Assembly (NCBI GenBank): GCA_958510825.1
Contig: OY294046.1
Location: 48,403,794 to 48,467,793, forward strand
DNA: 64,000 bases
Source: Brachypterus glaber
Lineage: Eukaryota > Arthropoda > Insecta > Coleoptera > Kateretidae
Direction: 5' to 3'
Under the pieces are notes generated by a model. That model did not search any database, had not been told where the DNA came from, and worked only from the letters and a program-made list of their open reading frames with translations. Position 1 is the first letter of the stretch. The number at the start of each line of letters is the position of its first letter. Below, piece by piece: positions 1-11,902 of the stretch. Position numbers and translations under genes: made by a program.

Positions 1-1208
1 AGAGCTAATACAATGAACTAAATTATACTTCTAATTGCTTAACTTAAATAAAAATTCAAATACGTATCTATTTAGTTTTTTTTATTTGTTTTTAGTTATA
101 AATTTATTGTAGACCTTATTTTTATAAAAGTTCTTAAAACGTTCAAAAACTACATGTATTCAAATTATGCTGGTTGGTGATAAAATTCAGAAGCACTTTA
201 ACTGATTCCTATTTTTTAATCCATTTTTCACTAATTTATCAAAAAAATAAGTTTATTTTTTAATTTCGGACATAGTTATTGCGAAAGAAAAAGTCAGTTG
301 ACATCATAGGTAAAATAAATTGACATTTATGAAAGACTCACGATTAGAAAAATTTTATCACAGCAAACTAAATAAAATCATTTTATTTAAATACACTGTA
401 AGAAAATTTTAAAATTATTAATTTTTCAATTTAGATTTTTTGTTTAAAAAATTGAGTTACTAGTTACAAAAAGTATTGAACGTTAAAGAAAAAGCAAATA
501 TTTTTAGATTTTCAAGTTTTTAACTAAACTTTATCATTAAAATTCAGTTTCATATGGCCGCAACTCCAAAATAAAAGCTAGTTAAAAAGTTTTGTTTGGT
601 CAGACTAATAGCTATTTATAATCAATAGTTTTAATTTTAAATTGATAGCTTTAGAAATAACGCCAAAAAATTCCCTGTACGTCTTAGATGGCCCGCCCTG
701 TATATTTTATTGTATACTGAATATTACATTAAATATAAACACGGACTGAAGGACTCCGGTCGATGGCCATTTGTAAGTTAGTACAATAAATTACGTTTAT
801 TATAATTATTCTAGCGCAGGCGCTGTGAATAACATAATAATGGTGGTGGGTTTTTTTTAAACTAAACAATTTTTTGACGAAAAAATAAATTAAAATTCTT
901 TATTAAATAATCCAATCGTGTAAATAAATAAGAAAAAAAAAACTAATACTATGTACTAAAACATAAAATACATAGCCGAACATTCTTGCTTACTATATTC
1001 AAATCAACAATTAGACATGATAAAGTTGGATGTTCATTTTTTATAAAATTCTTATGCTAGATTATTCTATAAAAAATATTTAAAATCAATAAAATTATAA
1101 TAGTTATCTAATACATTTAAAAACTGCACTATGGAGTATATGTCTAATAATAATTTTATATGCCAGCCAATTAAAAAATACTACTGTTTGAATTTACATG
1201 GTTTTAGC
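1..1208. other. AT-rich intergenic DNA, no gene seen
   Basis: No ORF of interest and no splice-compatible exon chain was found. Around 745-800 the sequence resembles the 3' end of the non-LTR family seen at 9.15-9.22 kb: it has a similar 'GGTCGATGGCCATTTG' stretch followed by an AATAAA-type run. At 811-830 lies a short repeat, CTAGCGCAGGCGCTGTGAAT, which is the unoccupied form of the target that carries an insertion at 34493-35076. Confidence 0.5.
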
Positions 1209-2061
1209 CTGATTATCTCAATATACTACTTAGTTCAACGGCGATAATATTTAAAAGTTCAAAATATTTTACGAGATAAAACCACTGGCAGGTGGACACC
1301 CTGCACTATAGGATTTATTTGCCGCAATTGTACATATTACTGGTACCCGAGGGGCTGACTGCGAGGAAATCTTTTGTACAAGCCAAAGGAACTCAGGAGG
1401 AACTCTGAGGAACTCTTTTGTACAAATTTCAGACGCGGTCAGAAACAATTATTATTTATTACCCATGCGGATTAACGTTTTTATTTTCAAACTAGATGAG
1501 CCGTTACAATCACCTTATCAGAACATCCTACCTTTGGGCGCCAATTTGGTAGAAACCGTCAGGGACCAAGCTTTTTTCCTGAAGGAATTTTGGGGCGCCA
1601 ATTTTTGTTTTGAAGGGCGTCAAGTTTGGTAGAAACCGTCAGGGACAAAGCTTTTTTTTCTTGAAAGTAAATTGGGGGCGCCATTTTTTATTTGAAGGAG
1701 CGCCAAGTTTGGTAGTAACCGTCAGGGACAAAGCTTTTTTTTTGAGGGTGCCTTATTGGCAGTAGTGCTTGCACAGCCGTAATTTCTACGGCGTATTTGC
1801 CAAAAATTACCCCTTCCAGAGAGGAATTCTTAAGGAACACAGGAGGAACTCCCAAGGAACTTTGAGGAACTCTTTGCAAAAAGGAACTCTTTTGTACAAA
1901 TTTCAGACGCGGTCAGCCCCTCGCTTAAATTTAAAATGTAGAATTTCGGCGAATAATAGATTTCTATAGTACACGGAGTCCGTCTGCCAGTAGTCAACTT
2001 ATAAAATGTTTGTGAACTTTTAAATATGGCCGCCGGTGAACTCGTATATTGAGATAATCAG
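1209..2061. mobile_element. Inverted-repeat DNA element with internal minisatellite
   Basis: The ends are inverted: CTGATTATCTCAATATA at 1209-1225 matches its complement at 2045-2061. Similarity continues inward for roughly 150 bp as diverged arms, including a GAGGGGCTGAC block at about 1348 and its complement near 1912. It encodes no protein. The centre holds the GTCAGGGACAAAGC minisatellite listed separately. Probably a non-autonomous DNA transposon; the superfamily is undetermined. Confidence 0.65.
1530..1760. repeat. Minisatellite, about 75-bp unit, GTCAGGGACAAAGC core
   Basis: Three successive units each read roughly GGCGCCAA, TTTGGTAG, AACCGTCAGGGAC, AAGCTTTTTT and a G-rich spacer. A related array in reverse orientation occurs at 13620-14040 inside a BubR1 intron, and a more diverged one at 20950-21345. 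Short ORFs across it are by-products of the repeat. Confidence 0.7.
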
Positions 2062-2128
2062 TCCCTAACATTTTTTTTTTCATTAGGAGCAAGTACTGCG
2101 TTTTTAGTATTTTTTGCCGTTATTTTTA

Positions 2129-2281
2129 GGGTCACTCAATCGGTTTTGGCTTTGTCTAGTTGGTGTGTTAGTGTGTTTTGGTGGTTGGTTGGTTTGGAAT
2201 TTTTATTAGGCGAAAACTTCCAGAAACCGAAACAGCTAACCAGCAAAACACTAGACAACGTAACGACTGATCGAGTGACCC
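2129..2281. mobile_element. Short TIR element (MITE), TA flanks
   Basis: The ends GGGTCACTCAATCGGTT (2129) and its complement ending at 2281 are inverted, with diverged continuation (TGTCTAGTTGGTGTGTTAG against CTAACCAGC and CACTAGACAA). TA dinucleotides flank both ends, as expected for Tc1/mariner-type insertion. It has no coding capacity. Confidence 0.6.
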
Positions 2282-2362
2282 TAATTATTTTGCAATAACT
2301 TTGGAATATTTAATTTAAAGACATTAGAGGTGTGACTTTTACTCATACTTATTTTTTTATAT

Positions 2363-3276
2363 ACGGTGTTTGGTATGGAGAGTATGACAAATTTGGCAGG
2401 GTGATAGATTCGGTAATTTCCAAATATATCCAAGTACAAAAAAAAATAAAAAAAACTAAAATAAAAATAAACAAATAAAATAAAAAATATGTATTTTTTT
2501 TTATTTTCATTTTTTATTTTATTTTTTGTATTTTTTTGTACTTTTTTAATTTTGATTTTTTATTTTAGTTTTTTTTTGTACCTGGATATACATATTTGAA
2601 TTGAAAATTTCGAAAAGGGCTCATCTCGGGGCTTTTTCAAAATGGAGCTTTTCGTTCTTTTTCATGTACTCATATAGACCGATATTCTATGAGCGACAAC
2701 AACTCATATCTGTTTGTGATAGTGGTGAAATACACGTGACTTTCTAAGATAAATATCGAAAAGGTCTTATCTAAATGTTTTAAAAATGAACGACAAAAGT
2801 TAAGACAATAAATACCAGGGAATTTTGAAAACTTTTACGAAGGAATTTTGCAGTGACCGACAGATGCGGTATCATAGCTGGACGTCGAAGAAGATTTTTA
2901 ATAAAAACATTATTTTTGCATTTTTGTATTTTTAACAGTGTTTTTGTTATTTTAAATAATATGCGTTCTTTTCTAATGCGGTTTTACTACTGAAACCTCA
3001 GGTGAAGGTCGAAAAGGAAAATGTAACGACATTTTCTCCATCTAATTTTCCTTTAATAATACTATTTTCTTTAGCATAACGTACACAGCTGTCGGTAATT
3101 TGAGAAAAAAAAAATGCTCAAATAATTCAAATGGTTCAAAAGAAAATCATCTTTTTGTGTCTCCTGAAAAGTTTAATTTTCGGAGATGAGCCCTTTTCGA
3201 AATTTGCAAATTCATTTGAAAATTACCTAATCTATCACCATTCCAAGTTTGTCACGCTCCCTACCAAACACCCTGT
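2363..3276. mobile_element. TIR element of about 0.9 kb with TA flanks
   Basis: The left end CGGTGTTTGGTATGGAG pairs with the right end CTCCCTACCAAACACCCTG. The inverted similarity extends about 70 bp inward through the GTGATAGATT and AATTTCCAAAT blocks. A second inverted pair inside, AAAAGGGCTCATCTC near 2614 and its complement near 3184, shows the element is partly foldback. TA flanks both ends. An A-rich palindrome at about 2437-2585 is also inside. No transposase remains. Confidence 0.65.
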
Positions 3277-4140
3277 ATATTAATTATGAAGAAAATCGTA
3301 CGGCGTTCACTTTGTAAAACGGAGCAAAAACGTATTATGCAATATCTTTAAACCATTCAAACTACACGTATAACATGAAATTTATCTGTGCCGAATTTGA
3401 AGGCTGTAGATTCCAGAGTTTACAAGTTATTGCAATAATAGCAAAAATAATACTGAAAACCCAGTATTTAAATGCAGAATTTTGTTGTTGTTATATGAAT
3501 GACCAGAAGGCCCTCTAAAAGGGCTACGAAAAAAAACAGCAAAAAACAGCAAGTACCTATCACAGGCAGCCTACAAACTACCATACAAACCCAAAATCTG
3601 CCATATATTTTTAAAGCACCATTTATATAGTTTTTTATTAAATACTTCTGTCTTATATCATTTTTAGTGACATAATAATGTAGAAAGAACTTTATATTTT
3701 CACCATAATTTTAAATCTATGTCTGTGGTCTGCAAATTTATTTTAAGGGTAATATGGAGGGTACACTTGCGAGCAGAGAATTTGACTACACTTAAAATGT
3801 TCTTTATCGTCGGCCCCGTCCTTGGCACAGTGCGCACGACTCTCATATGAGCCAGGAATCAGTTTCAAAGCAGCGCTGTAGGGAGGTAAATGCGCGTGTC
3901 AGCATGTGGCGTAGCATATTATATTCTAGACTCTTTTCACAGACAAATGCGGCTGTTACCGGGTGCGCCTGTCGGCTTCGGTCGACATGAGTGCCAGAAA
4001 TGTATATACAAAAAAAAACCTTAGCACCCGGCTATGCAACCAGATTATAGGGTGGCAGTGAAAGTGTTAAAGGAAGTATAACTTAATAAAATTACGTTTT
4101 TTATACTTTTTACCTAAATAAATTAAAAGCAATGAATTTT
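3277..4140. other. Intergenic DNA, no feature recognised
   Basis: Mostly AT-rich, with a less AT-rich patch at about 3760-4020. I found no exon chain, RNA gene or clear inverted repeat here. Confidence 0.4.
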
Positions 4141-4149
4141 GTATCAATT

Positions 4150-4800
4150 CATATCATTTCAGTTATCAATTTCAGCATCCTTAAAAACCCTTGAATAGCT
4201 ATTTTCATCAGAATTCAATAAAATTAATTGTTTTTTTCTCCATATTGAATTTTTGGAAACAGATTCTGTTTTAGCATTGGAAAATCCCTGAATACCAATT
4301 TTCATCATAATCCATTGAAATTTTTCAGATTTTGCCGCTGTATTGGATCTGCCATTTTGAATTTTAAATTTCTGAAAACATATTCTGTTTAAGCACCCTC
4401 AAAAACCCCTGAATTTTCGTTTGGACTTACACTTAAAATGTTCTTTTTCATCAGAATCCAATGACATTTTACCGATTTTGCCGCGCCATATTGGATCTGC
4501 CATTTTGAATTTATTTATTTTTTAAACAGATTCTGTTTAAGCATCCTCAAAAACCCTTGAATACAAATTTTCATCAGAATCCAATAAAATTTGGCAGATT
4601 TTGCCGCCATATTGGATCCGCCATTTTAAATGTTTAATTTTTAAAAACATATTTGGTTTCTGCATCCTCGAAAACCTCTGAATACCAATTTTCATCAGAA
4701 TCCAATAAATTCTAACAGATTTGGCCGCCATATTGGATCCGCCATTTTGAATTTTGGATTTTTATAAACAGATTCGGGTTCAGCATCCTCGAAAAGCCCT
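4150..4800. repeat. Tandem array, about 105-bp unit, GGATCCGCCATTTTGAA core
   Basis: Six to seven imperfect copies repeat the order CATCCTCAAAAACCC, TTTTCATCAGAATCCAAT, AGATTTTGCCGCCATATTGGATC, GCCATTTTGAATTT. Copy starts are near 4170, 4275, 4390, 4540, 4660 and 4780. The same GGATCC-GCCATTTT core recurs in the array at 25300-25680, so it belongs to a dispersed satellite family. Small minus-strand ORFs here are artefacts of the repeat. Confidence 0.75.
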
Positions 4801-5060
4801 TGTTACTAATTTTTACGATATTACAGCCAAAAGCCGAGTTTTGGACAAAAACAAAGGTCTCCTGGCGTTGCCTATTGCAAAAACGAATAAAAACTGCTAT
4901 GGACATAATTTCATGCAGCTAATTTATTACTATAGAAGTAGAAAAAGAAATAAACGTATATTTACATCATTAAAAAATGCAAATGTGACTAAACGTTATT
5001 ATTTTAATCTGTACCCTCCATATACTGTCATTTTCAAATGAAAGTCACTGTGACATATTG

Positions 5061-5201
5061 GGGCGTTCGGGTAGGACGATCTTTTAACTCTTTTAACTCC
5101 ATTGCTAACTTCATGTCAATTTTCATCAACGACAATGACAGTTGCCATGAAGTAAGCTATGGGATCAAAAGAGTTAAAAGATCGTCCTACCTGAACGACC
5201 C
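5061..5201. mobile_element. Foldback MITE, 141 bp
   Basis: The arms GGTAGGACGATCTTTTAACT (5070) and the complement at about 5172-5192 form a stem of about 34 bp with few mismatches, around a loop of about 70 bp. No coding capacity. Confidence 0.75.
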
Positions 5202-5613
5202 ATGAGTCACAAGATTTGACAAATAAAATTAAGGCTCCTTCATATATTATGCAACACAAAAGTTCAAACCACTTCAACTCTATATATCACACTTTGGTTA
5301 ACCTCCTTATTAGTTACGCAAAATTTCTCTACAAAATACACTTATTTTATATCTGGACCCCCACACCAGTGTACCATGAAAAATCAACATCACCGCGTTT
5401 TCTCATCTTTCAATTAGTTTCATTTGACAATGTGAAAGAGTTGGAAAATGCATGGATGTTTATTTTAGGCTCGCCAATAAGAACATCCCAACCCACCTTA
5501 AATTCGTCAGGCTAAACCGACCCGCCCATAAGGGCGTGACATAATTTATGGAACGCTCCTAATAAGTGTTCGTTTTGCATAACCACGCCCAGTTTTAAAA
5601 TAGTAGTATTTTA

Positions 5614-5831
5614 AAATAATTCTCGGTTTATAGAACTTGGTTTAAATTATATGTAGACAAAATTTCCCAAACGTTTCACCATTTATTGGATTGGCATCTT
5701 CAGGGGATAAATACAATAACAAAAATTGTATTAATCCCCTGAAGATGCCAATCCAATAAATGGTGAAACGTTTGGGAAATTTTGTCTACATATAATTTAA
5801 ACGAAGTTCTATAAACCGAGAATTATTTTAA
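5614..5831. mobile_element. Near-perfect hairpin element next to the BubR1 3' end
   Basis: The two arms, about 5614-5710 and 5733-5831, are reverse complements with a single mismatch over the 90 bp compared (CCAAG against CGAAG near the base). That suggests recent insertion or ongoing correction. The right arm carries CTGAAGA (5739-5745), TGCCA, TGGT and GAAA (5765-5768), then GTC (5784-5786). This order resembles a hammerhead-ribozyme core, but a stem I is not evident. The element ends 71 bp beyond the BubR1 stop codon and supplies AATAAA on the minus strand at 5687-5682. Confidence 0.8.
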
Positions 5832-5902
5832 TTATTACATAATTAGAACAAGAGAAGATACATAGTAGTATTTTTTCAGCTGGCAAGTGAAATTTGATAA
5901 AA

Positions 5903-8900
5903 CTATTGGTTTTTGAGTAAATTCACTGCATACCTCATATCTGCATCCGTATCGTTATTTACATCATCTAATAGTTGAATAAGAGAAGCTGCATCGGCGG
6001 GGCCATTTTGCTGATTTAGCAAACTGCTAAAAACCATATTCCACAAATCGATTTTGGAGTATCGAGGCAGTTTTGAAGTGATCGACCAATGATTGTTGAT
6101 CTTTTGCAAGGTTATATATTTATCAAATAATAATACATGAGCACTAGCTGCTACACAGAACAAGTCTGTGTGGTAGTTCCAAGGCCTTTTGTCCCTCATT
6201 TCACAACAAACAAAGTTCTCTGTTGTGATTATTTTTGAGAACATAGCGTTTGGGGGATAAAGAGTCATATCAATACTACAGCCAAAATCAATCAGTTGTA
6301 AATGTAACATATTCTGTTGATCACACATTATCAAAAAATTGTCCGGTTTGATATCGGCGTGGATTATATTGATGTCGTGTAAAGTTTTGACGACCTTTAA
6401 CATCTCACTAGTAAAATAAATGCATAGGGATTCTTTCAGAGATTTTCCGGATTTTTGTTTTACTATATTTGCCAAGTCTAACAGTGATCCGCACGGCATG
6501 TATTCTGATACCAAAATTGAAAACTGATCATCTAAAAATAGAAAAAAAATCACGCATTAAAAACGTTAATCTTAAAATGTAACATTGTTTTATTAAAAAA
6601 AAAAAAAACAAATATTGCACAGATAAAACCTTAATACCTTACCAGCACATCTAGAAATAGGTGCATCTGTCAAAACCTTATGCTTTTCTGTTTTAGCTAT
6701 TCATTGATGAGCTCAATATAGGTTGACGAGTGGTTAGAGTGCTAGACTACAGATATATTCATTAAAGCGAAATGGTCCAAAATATGAATATTTTACTTAC
6801 GAAAATATCCCATGAAAACGTCCATAAAATGTCTCCGTAACTCTGGAGTATTTAATCTGGCTTGAATTTCTCTACAAATGTAATACTCCCATTTGTTGGG
6901 TGGTTTTTGATACTTTAGTGCAACATACATATTATCTCTCCTGTCTATTGCCTTGTATACAACACCAAATGTGCCTTTTCCTAGTTGCTTTTCCATTACA
7001 TACTGGTCACTCCCTGAAAAATTTATATCTTTAAATTCTGTCATATCTAAGATTAGATTAGATTTTATTAATTGCTATTGAGAAACTTACAGGGTTTCAG
7101 ACAAATATACAACTAAATATACTTAAGGCTATTAATAATATCACAGGTGGTATAATTACATTTTTTTATTAAATAATTTTTTATACATATTTTAAATGGT
7201 TTTATTGGTAGAGTTTTAACCGTTGTAGGTAGCCAATTAAATGCTAGTGGGCCATAGTATTTAATTCCATTCTTTGATCTGTTGATAGGGTGAAAATCAA
7301 GGTAAATATCGTTATTGGATATTGGATGAATTTCATTATGATTAGTATAACTACTTTTTATTTATTTGACATAAACATTCAAGTATATACTGACGGAAAG
7401 TTTAAAAATTTTAAATCACGATAAATTTGAGTGCAATCTTCTCTATATTTTAATTTATGCATGCTTCTTACAGCTCTACGCTGCAAGCGGAACAGCCGGC
7501 CAGTCGATGTGGCATGACCCCATGCAAGAATGGCATAATTTAATTTGCTATGAATACTAGGATAGTAAAATGTTTTCAGCACATCAACGGACACTACTCC
7601 AGGCCGGATTCTCCGGCCAAGCCACGCAGAGCATATAAGCTTTTTGTGAGATTTGTAGCTAAAAAATTTGTGTGTTTGTCCCATATTAGACCATCATCTA
7701 GATATACCCCCAAGAACAGTACAGATTCCGGGTTCACAATATCACCACAGTTCCTCAACGTAAATATCATTGTTTCGTTTTTTGCAGCATTTAGAGAGTT
7801 TAATAAAGGTATTATTAGTTTATGCTTTTTTCGGAATGTTGGGCATCTATAAATAACGTAAAATTGGTGTTTGGTGAGCATCGGTTTATATCATTGATGT
7901 AGAACAGAAATAGAACTGGGCCAAAAACTGATCCTTGAGCTACACCAATGAACGTTGAAAGAAGATCCGAGATGATACCGTCAACCCAGACCATCTGCAG
8001 ACAATCTAAATTCTAATGTATACTTAGAGAACATTGTATAGCGACAGCGACACTTTTGAGAGCTTATTACCAACCATATGCCAGCAACACCCAATGTGGT
8101 TTAATTTTGACATTAATATGTTTTAGATGGGGGAGTAGGGGGCTGGAACCGTTACGAAAAAGTGTCCTAAAATATGTTACGCTTACGATATCAACAAAGT
8201 TTTCGGCTGGGATCATTGTTGTTATGTTACGCAAAAGTGTCCCAAAATTATGTGACAATCCCATCCGAGAACTTTAAATTTATGTGACGCTTTTTGAGAC
8301 ACTTTTTCGTAAAGGTTAGTATGTTTTAGACGGGGCCTCGCGGGTGGTAGGGGACTGGAACCGTTACGAAAGTGTCCCAAAGTGACGCTTACGATATCAA
8401 CAAAGTTCTCGGGATCATTGTTATGTGACGCAAAAGTGTCCCAAAATTATTTAAGGCAAAAGTGTCCCAAAAATGATGTGACGATCCCAGCCTAGAACTT
8501 TAAATTTATGTGACGCTTATGATATTAAGAAATATGCAAGTAACAAAACGGTGTTTCGTAACTGGAGGCTTAAACTAGTTAGGGTCGCTGGTTTGTGATT
8601 GGTCAAAATTTAAGGTTGGGGAACTGACGCGTACGTCAGTGTTGCCGTCGCAGTTCTATGTAATACAATGTATTACCAACAGATACATACATACTATGTA
8701 TCTTTAAAGCATCTCACATCAGGTGACTAACAGTGAGTCACATAACATTTTTTTTTCGACATTAAATTTTATTACAGTTGAATCCGAAAAAAAAAACAAG
8801 ATTGAAAATTTGTAAATTTAATAATTACAATACAAACAAAGCCGTTGTCATGTTGACAATATTTGTCAAAATTACTTATAATAATTATAAAACGTTTTTC

Positions 8901-11871
8901 TGAAAATAATGACAATATGACAATCATAGAGCCACTTATCACTCAAAGAGATGGAAACAGAAAAAGACGCTATCCCGAAAAAACTGTTTGGTAAATTTTT
9001 CAGGAAGAGCACATGTGATTTTGATAATTTAAAAGTTTAACTTGATTTGTTTTTATATAACACTGAACATTCTATATTTTTTTTTATCACGCTACCAACC
9101 TTGATTTATTATATTTAAATAATTATTTTATATATTGTTTGTATTTATAGGATGAAAGACCTCGGTCTATAGCCATTTGGTTTACCCCAATAAAGATTTA
9201 TATTATTATTATTATTAATAATAAAGTAATTAGAAATGCGTTAAGAAATCTCAAACTATTAGTATATTGGAAGCAGGATGTAAGGAAGTGATTGTTGCTA
9301 GTGATCTCTATAGAGACCTTTAATTGTGGCAAGGTTATTTAGTGTTTCGGAGAGTTGTGTTAAGATCATAGAAAAAAGAATAATGGTTAAGATTGAAGAA
9401 AAAATAGATGGGGGAGGAAAGGGCGTGCAGACTCGGAAAGAAAGAAGATATCAAATGAAATACAGGATGAAAATTTACTTAATTATTTGAGAGAATACCA
9501 TTTACAAGAAGCGGTGCATGCTATATACAATACAAATTTTCCCGAGTCAAAAACCATCGCCCGTCGCTGCATCGATAGTTCCAAGATTAAAAAAGCGAAA
9601 AAAAAAACCTCCGGAAAATCCTTTTTTTAAACGAAAATCATAATTTTCATAAATTAATTATATGTTTAATATTCGACATTATTCGCTTGCATTTTCTGTA
9701 ATAAACTCTAAAAAACTGACAATTAATTGTCAAATTAATCTAACCTATTTCTTAAAATCTTACTTAAAGTATAAATTAGTAAAATTAACATTTTAGCATA
9801 TTTAAATCTTGCGTTTTTTGTGGATCCAACTGTACTATCCAAATGATTTTTTTGCGTTAAACGAGATGCGTTAATTAAATGTGATTGTTTCTTAAAGCAA
9901 ATAATTTTATTTAGTACAAAAAAAAAATAATTTGATAACTGACAAATGTGGGACACGACATATTAGAACTTTGCCATTGAAGGATGAACAAATATTTACC
10001 AATACAAACAGGATCTTTTTTAACAGCCATTTTGACGTTGTGGTGAATGGGAATGTACCCTTCTGAATGCGGCCCGGGAAAGTTCACCACCCCCAGCAGA
10101 TTGTGGATAACGTCGTTTCTGAAAGGATTTGACGGTATACAATCTAGAGGCTTGACAATGTTGGGGGCGGCCCTGACCGGGCTGTGCAGAGAGCTGGACT
10201 GGGTCTCCATAGGCGGGGCCTCCTGCAATAATGATAATATTAATAATAGCCCATGGCTAGAATGATATCTAATTGCATGTACAGAAAAGGCACCCTAAAA
10301 AGTAATACTATATCATACCTGCACGGGATTTATCTGGGGAGTGAACAGATCTCCCAAAATGCTCCTTCGCAGTTCCTCATTAGCCATAAAGTTTTGCTGC
10401 AAATAGCTGTTGTGTTCTTCGATAGTGGCCAGTTTGGTTGTTTGGTTCGACGTACTGCCTGCCGACGATTTTGTTGTGGCACCACTGGAGGAAGTGTGCG
10501 AAGAACTGGTAAACAAATTTTACTCAAAGAATGTAAAAGTTTAAATTGTATACTGTCTGATTTTTTCCAATTGCCACCTCAAAAGAATGCAATGCAATGC
10601 CTATGGAACATAAATAATCTTTTGCATACCACCTACCCCTTACGTCACTCCCCAGGTGCCAGTTAGAAAATTTTTAACAGTATACAGCTAGTCAATTTTT
10701 ACTTAAGGGATCGTTCAAGTATTACGTAACGCAAATTGTACCGGAAATTCATACACTTCATATACCCCGTTTTTAGCGATATTATAGGCTTATAGGCTGT
10801 AGTGATTTTATATTTTGGCTACGCCCCCAACACACCCCCTAGTTGGGGGGGGGGTTACCCAAAATATGAAATCTCTACAGCCTTTAATAACGAGAGCGAG
10901 CGAGAATCTGGGTATGAAGTGTATGAATTTTGGTACAATTTCCCAAATTAAAAATGGTAAAGAAACAAGTACACCAATAAAAATGGAAAATAGATAAATA
11001 AAATAAAACAGAAGAAAACACAATTTAAAAAAAATTGTCCATTTTTTTCCAAAAAATTATTTACCAATAATCTTTAGATTCCTCCATAATAGTACTCAAA
11101 ATATTCTCCTGTTGCTCGCAATTATTATCTGCAAACAATTGTTTCTTTGAACCAATAGGAGAAGGCTGGTGTAGATTGGCCCCCATATCCCCTCCTTTTT
11201 TGCCATCGGGTGTGCTGACGACACGACAATTCAAGTTGAACATTTGCGTGTTGCAGGATAGGTTCAAATCGTCGATGTTGCTCTTGTAGGGGGCGTCCAG
11301 AAGGCGGGGGGCGGGGGCGTCGAACGAGGAGGTGCTGTCTTCGTTGTACATGGACATGGGCCGGGCGCTATAATATAATCATAATAATACTATATCCAAC
11401 ATAAAAGAAATGTTATTAAAATAATTATTATTGGGTACCTGAACTCCGTGAAATACTTAGGTATTTATATAGATAACAATTTTAAGTGGAACATACCGGT
11501 AAATCACTCTAGAAAGAACCTTGTTTTCGCATGCGCGCGATTACCACCAATGAAACAACGAGAAGCGTAAGCTTGATGTAACGTATGCAGTATTCCATTT
11601 GAACTTACGCGCGTATGCGAAAACAAGTTTCTTTCTAGAGGGTCTACCTGTAATTATAGGTACTACAAACATGACTTACACCGTTCTCATCCGTCTAATT
11701 ACAAAATCAGAGCATGCCCTTATCGAAAAAATCCTCAACATTTGATTCTTTATCCTCAACCAGTTGGGTATTGTTTCGAAAACAGAGCCGCATTAACTAT
11801 GGTCCAGGTGGGCCGGGGGCACAGGGCCAACCACCAGAGGGGGGCCACCCAAGACTGTTTGGGTAAAAATT

Positions 11872-11902
<31 letters not shown>

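Noticed and set aside
5216..5515. Plus-strand ORF of 99 codons
   Set aside because: No recognisable family, low-complexity composition, no splice partners.
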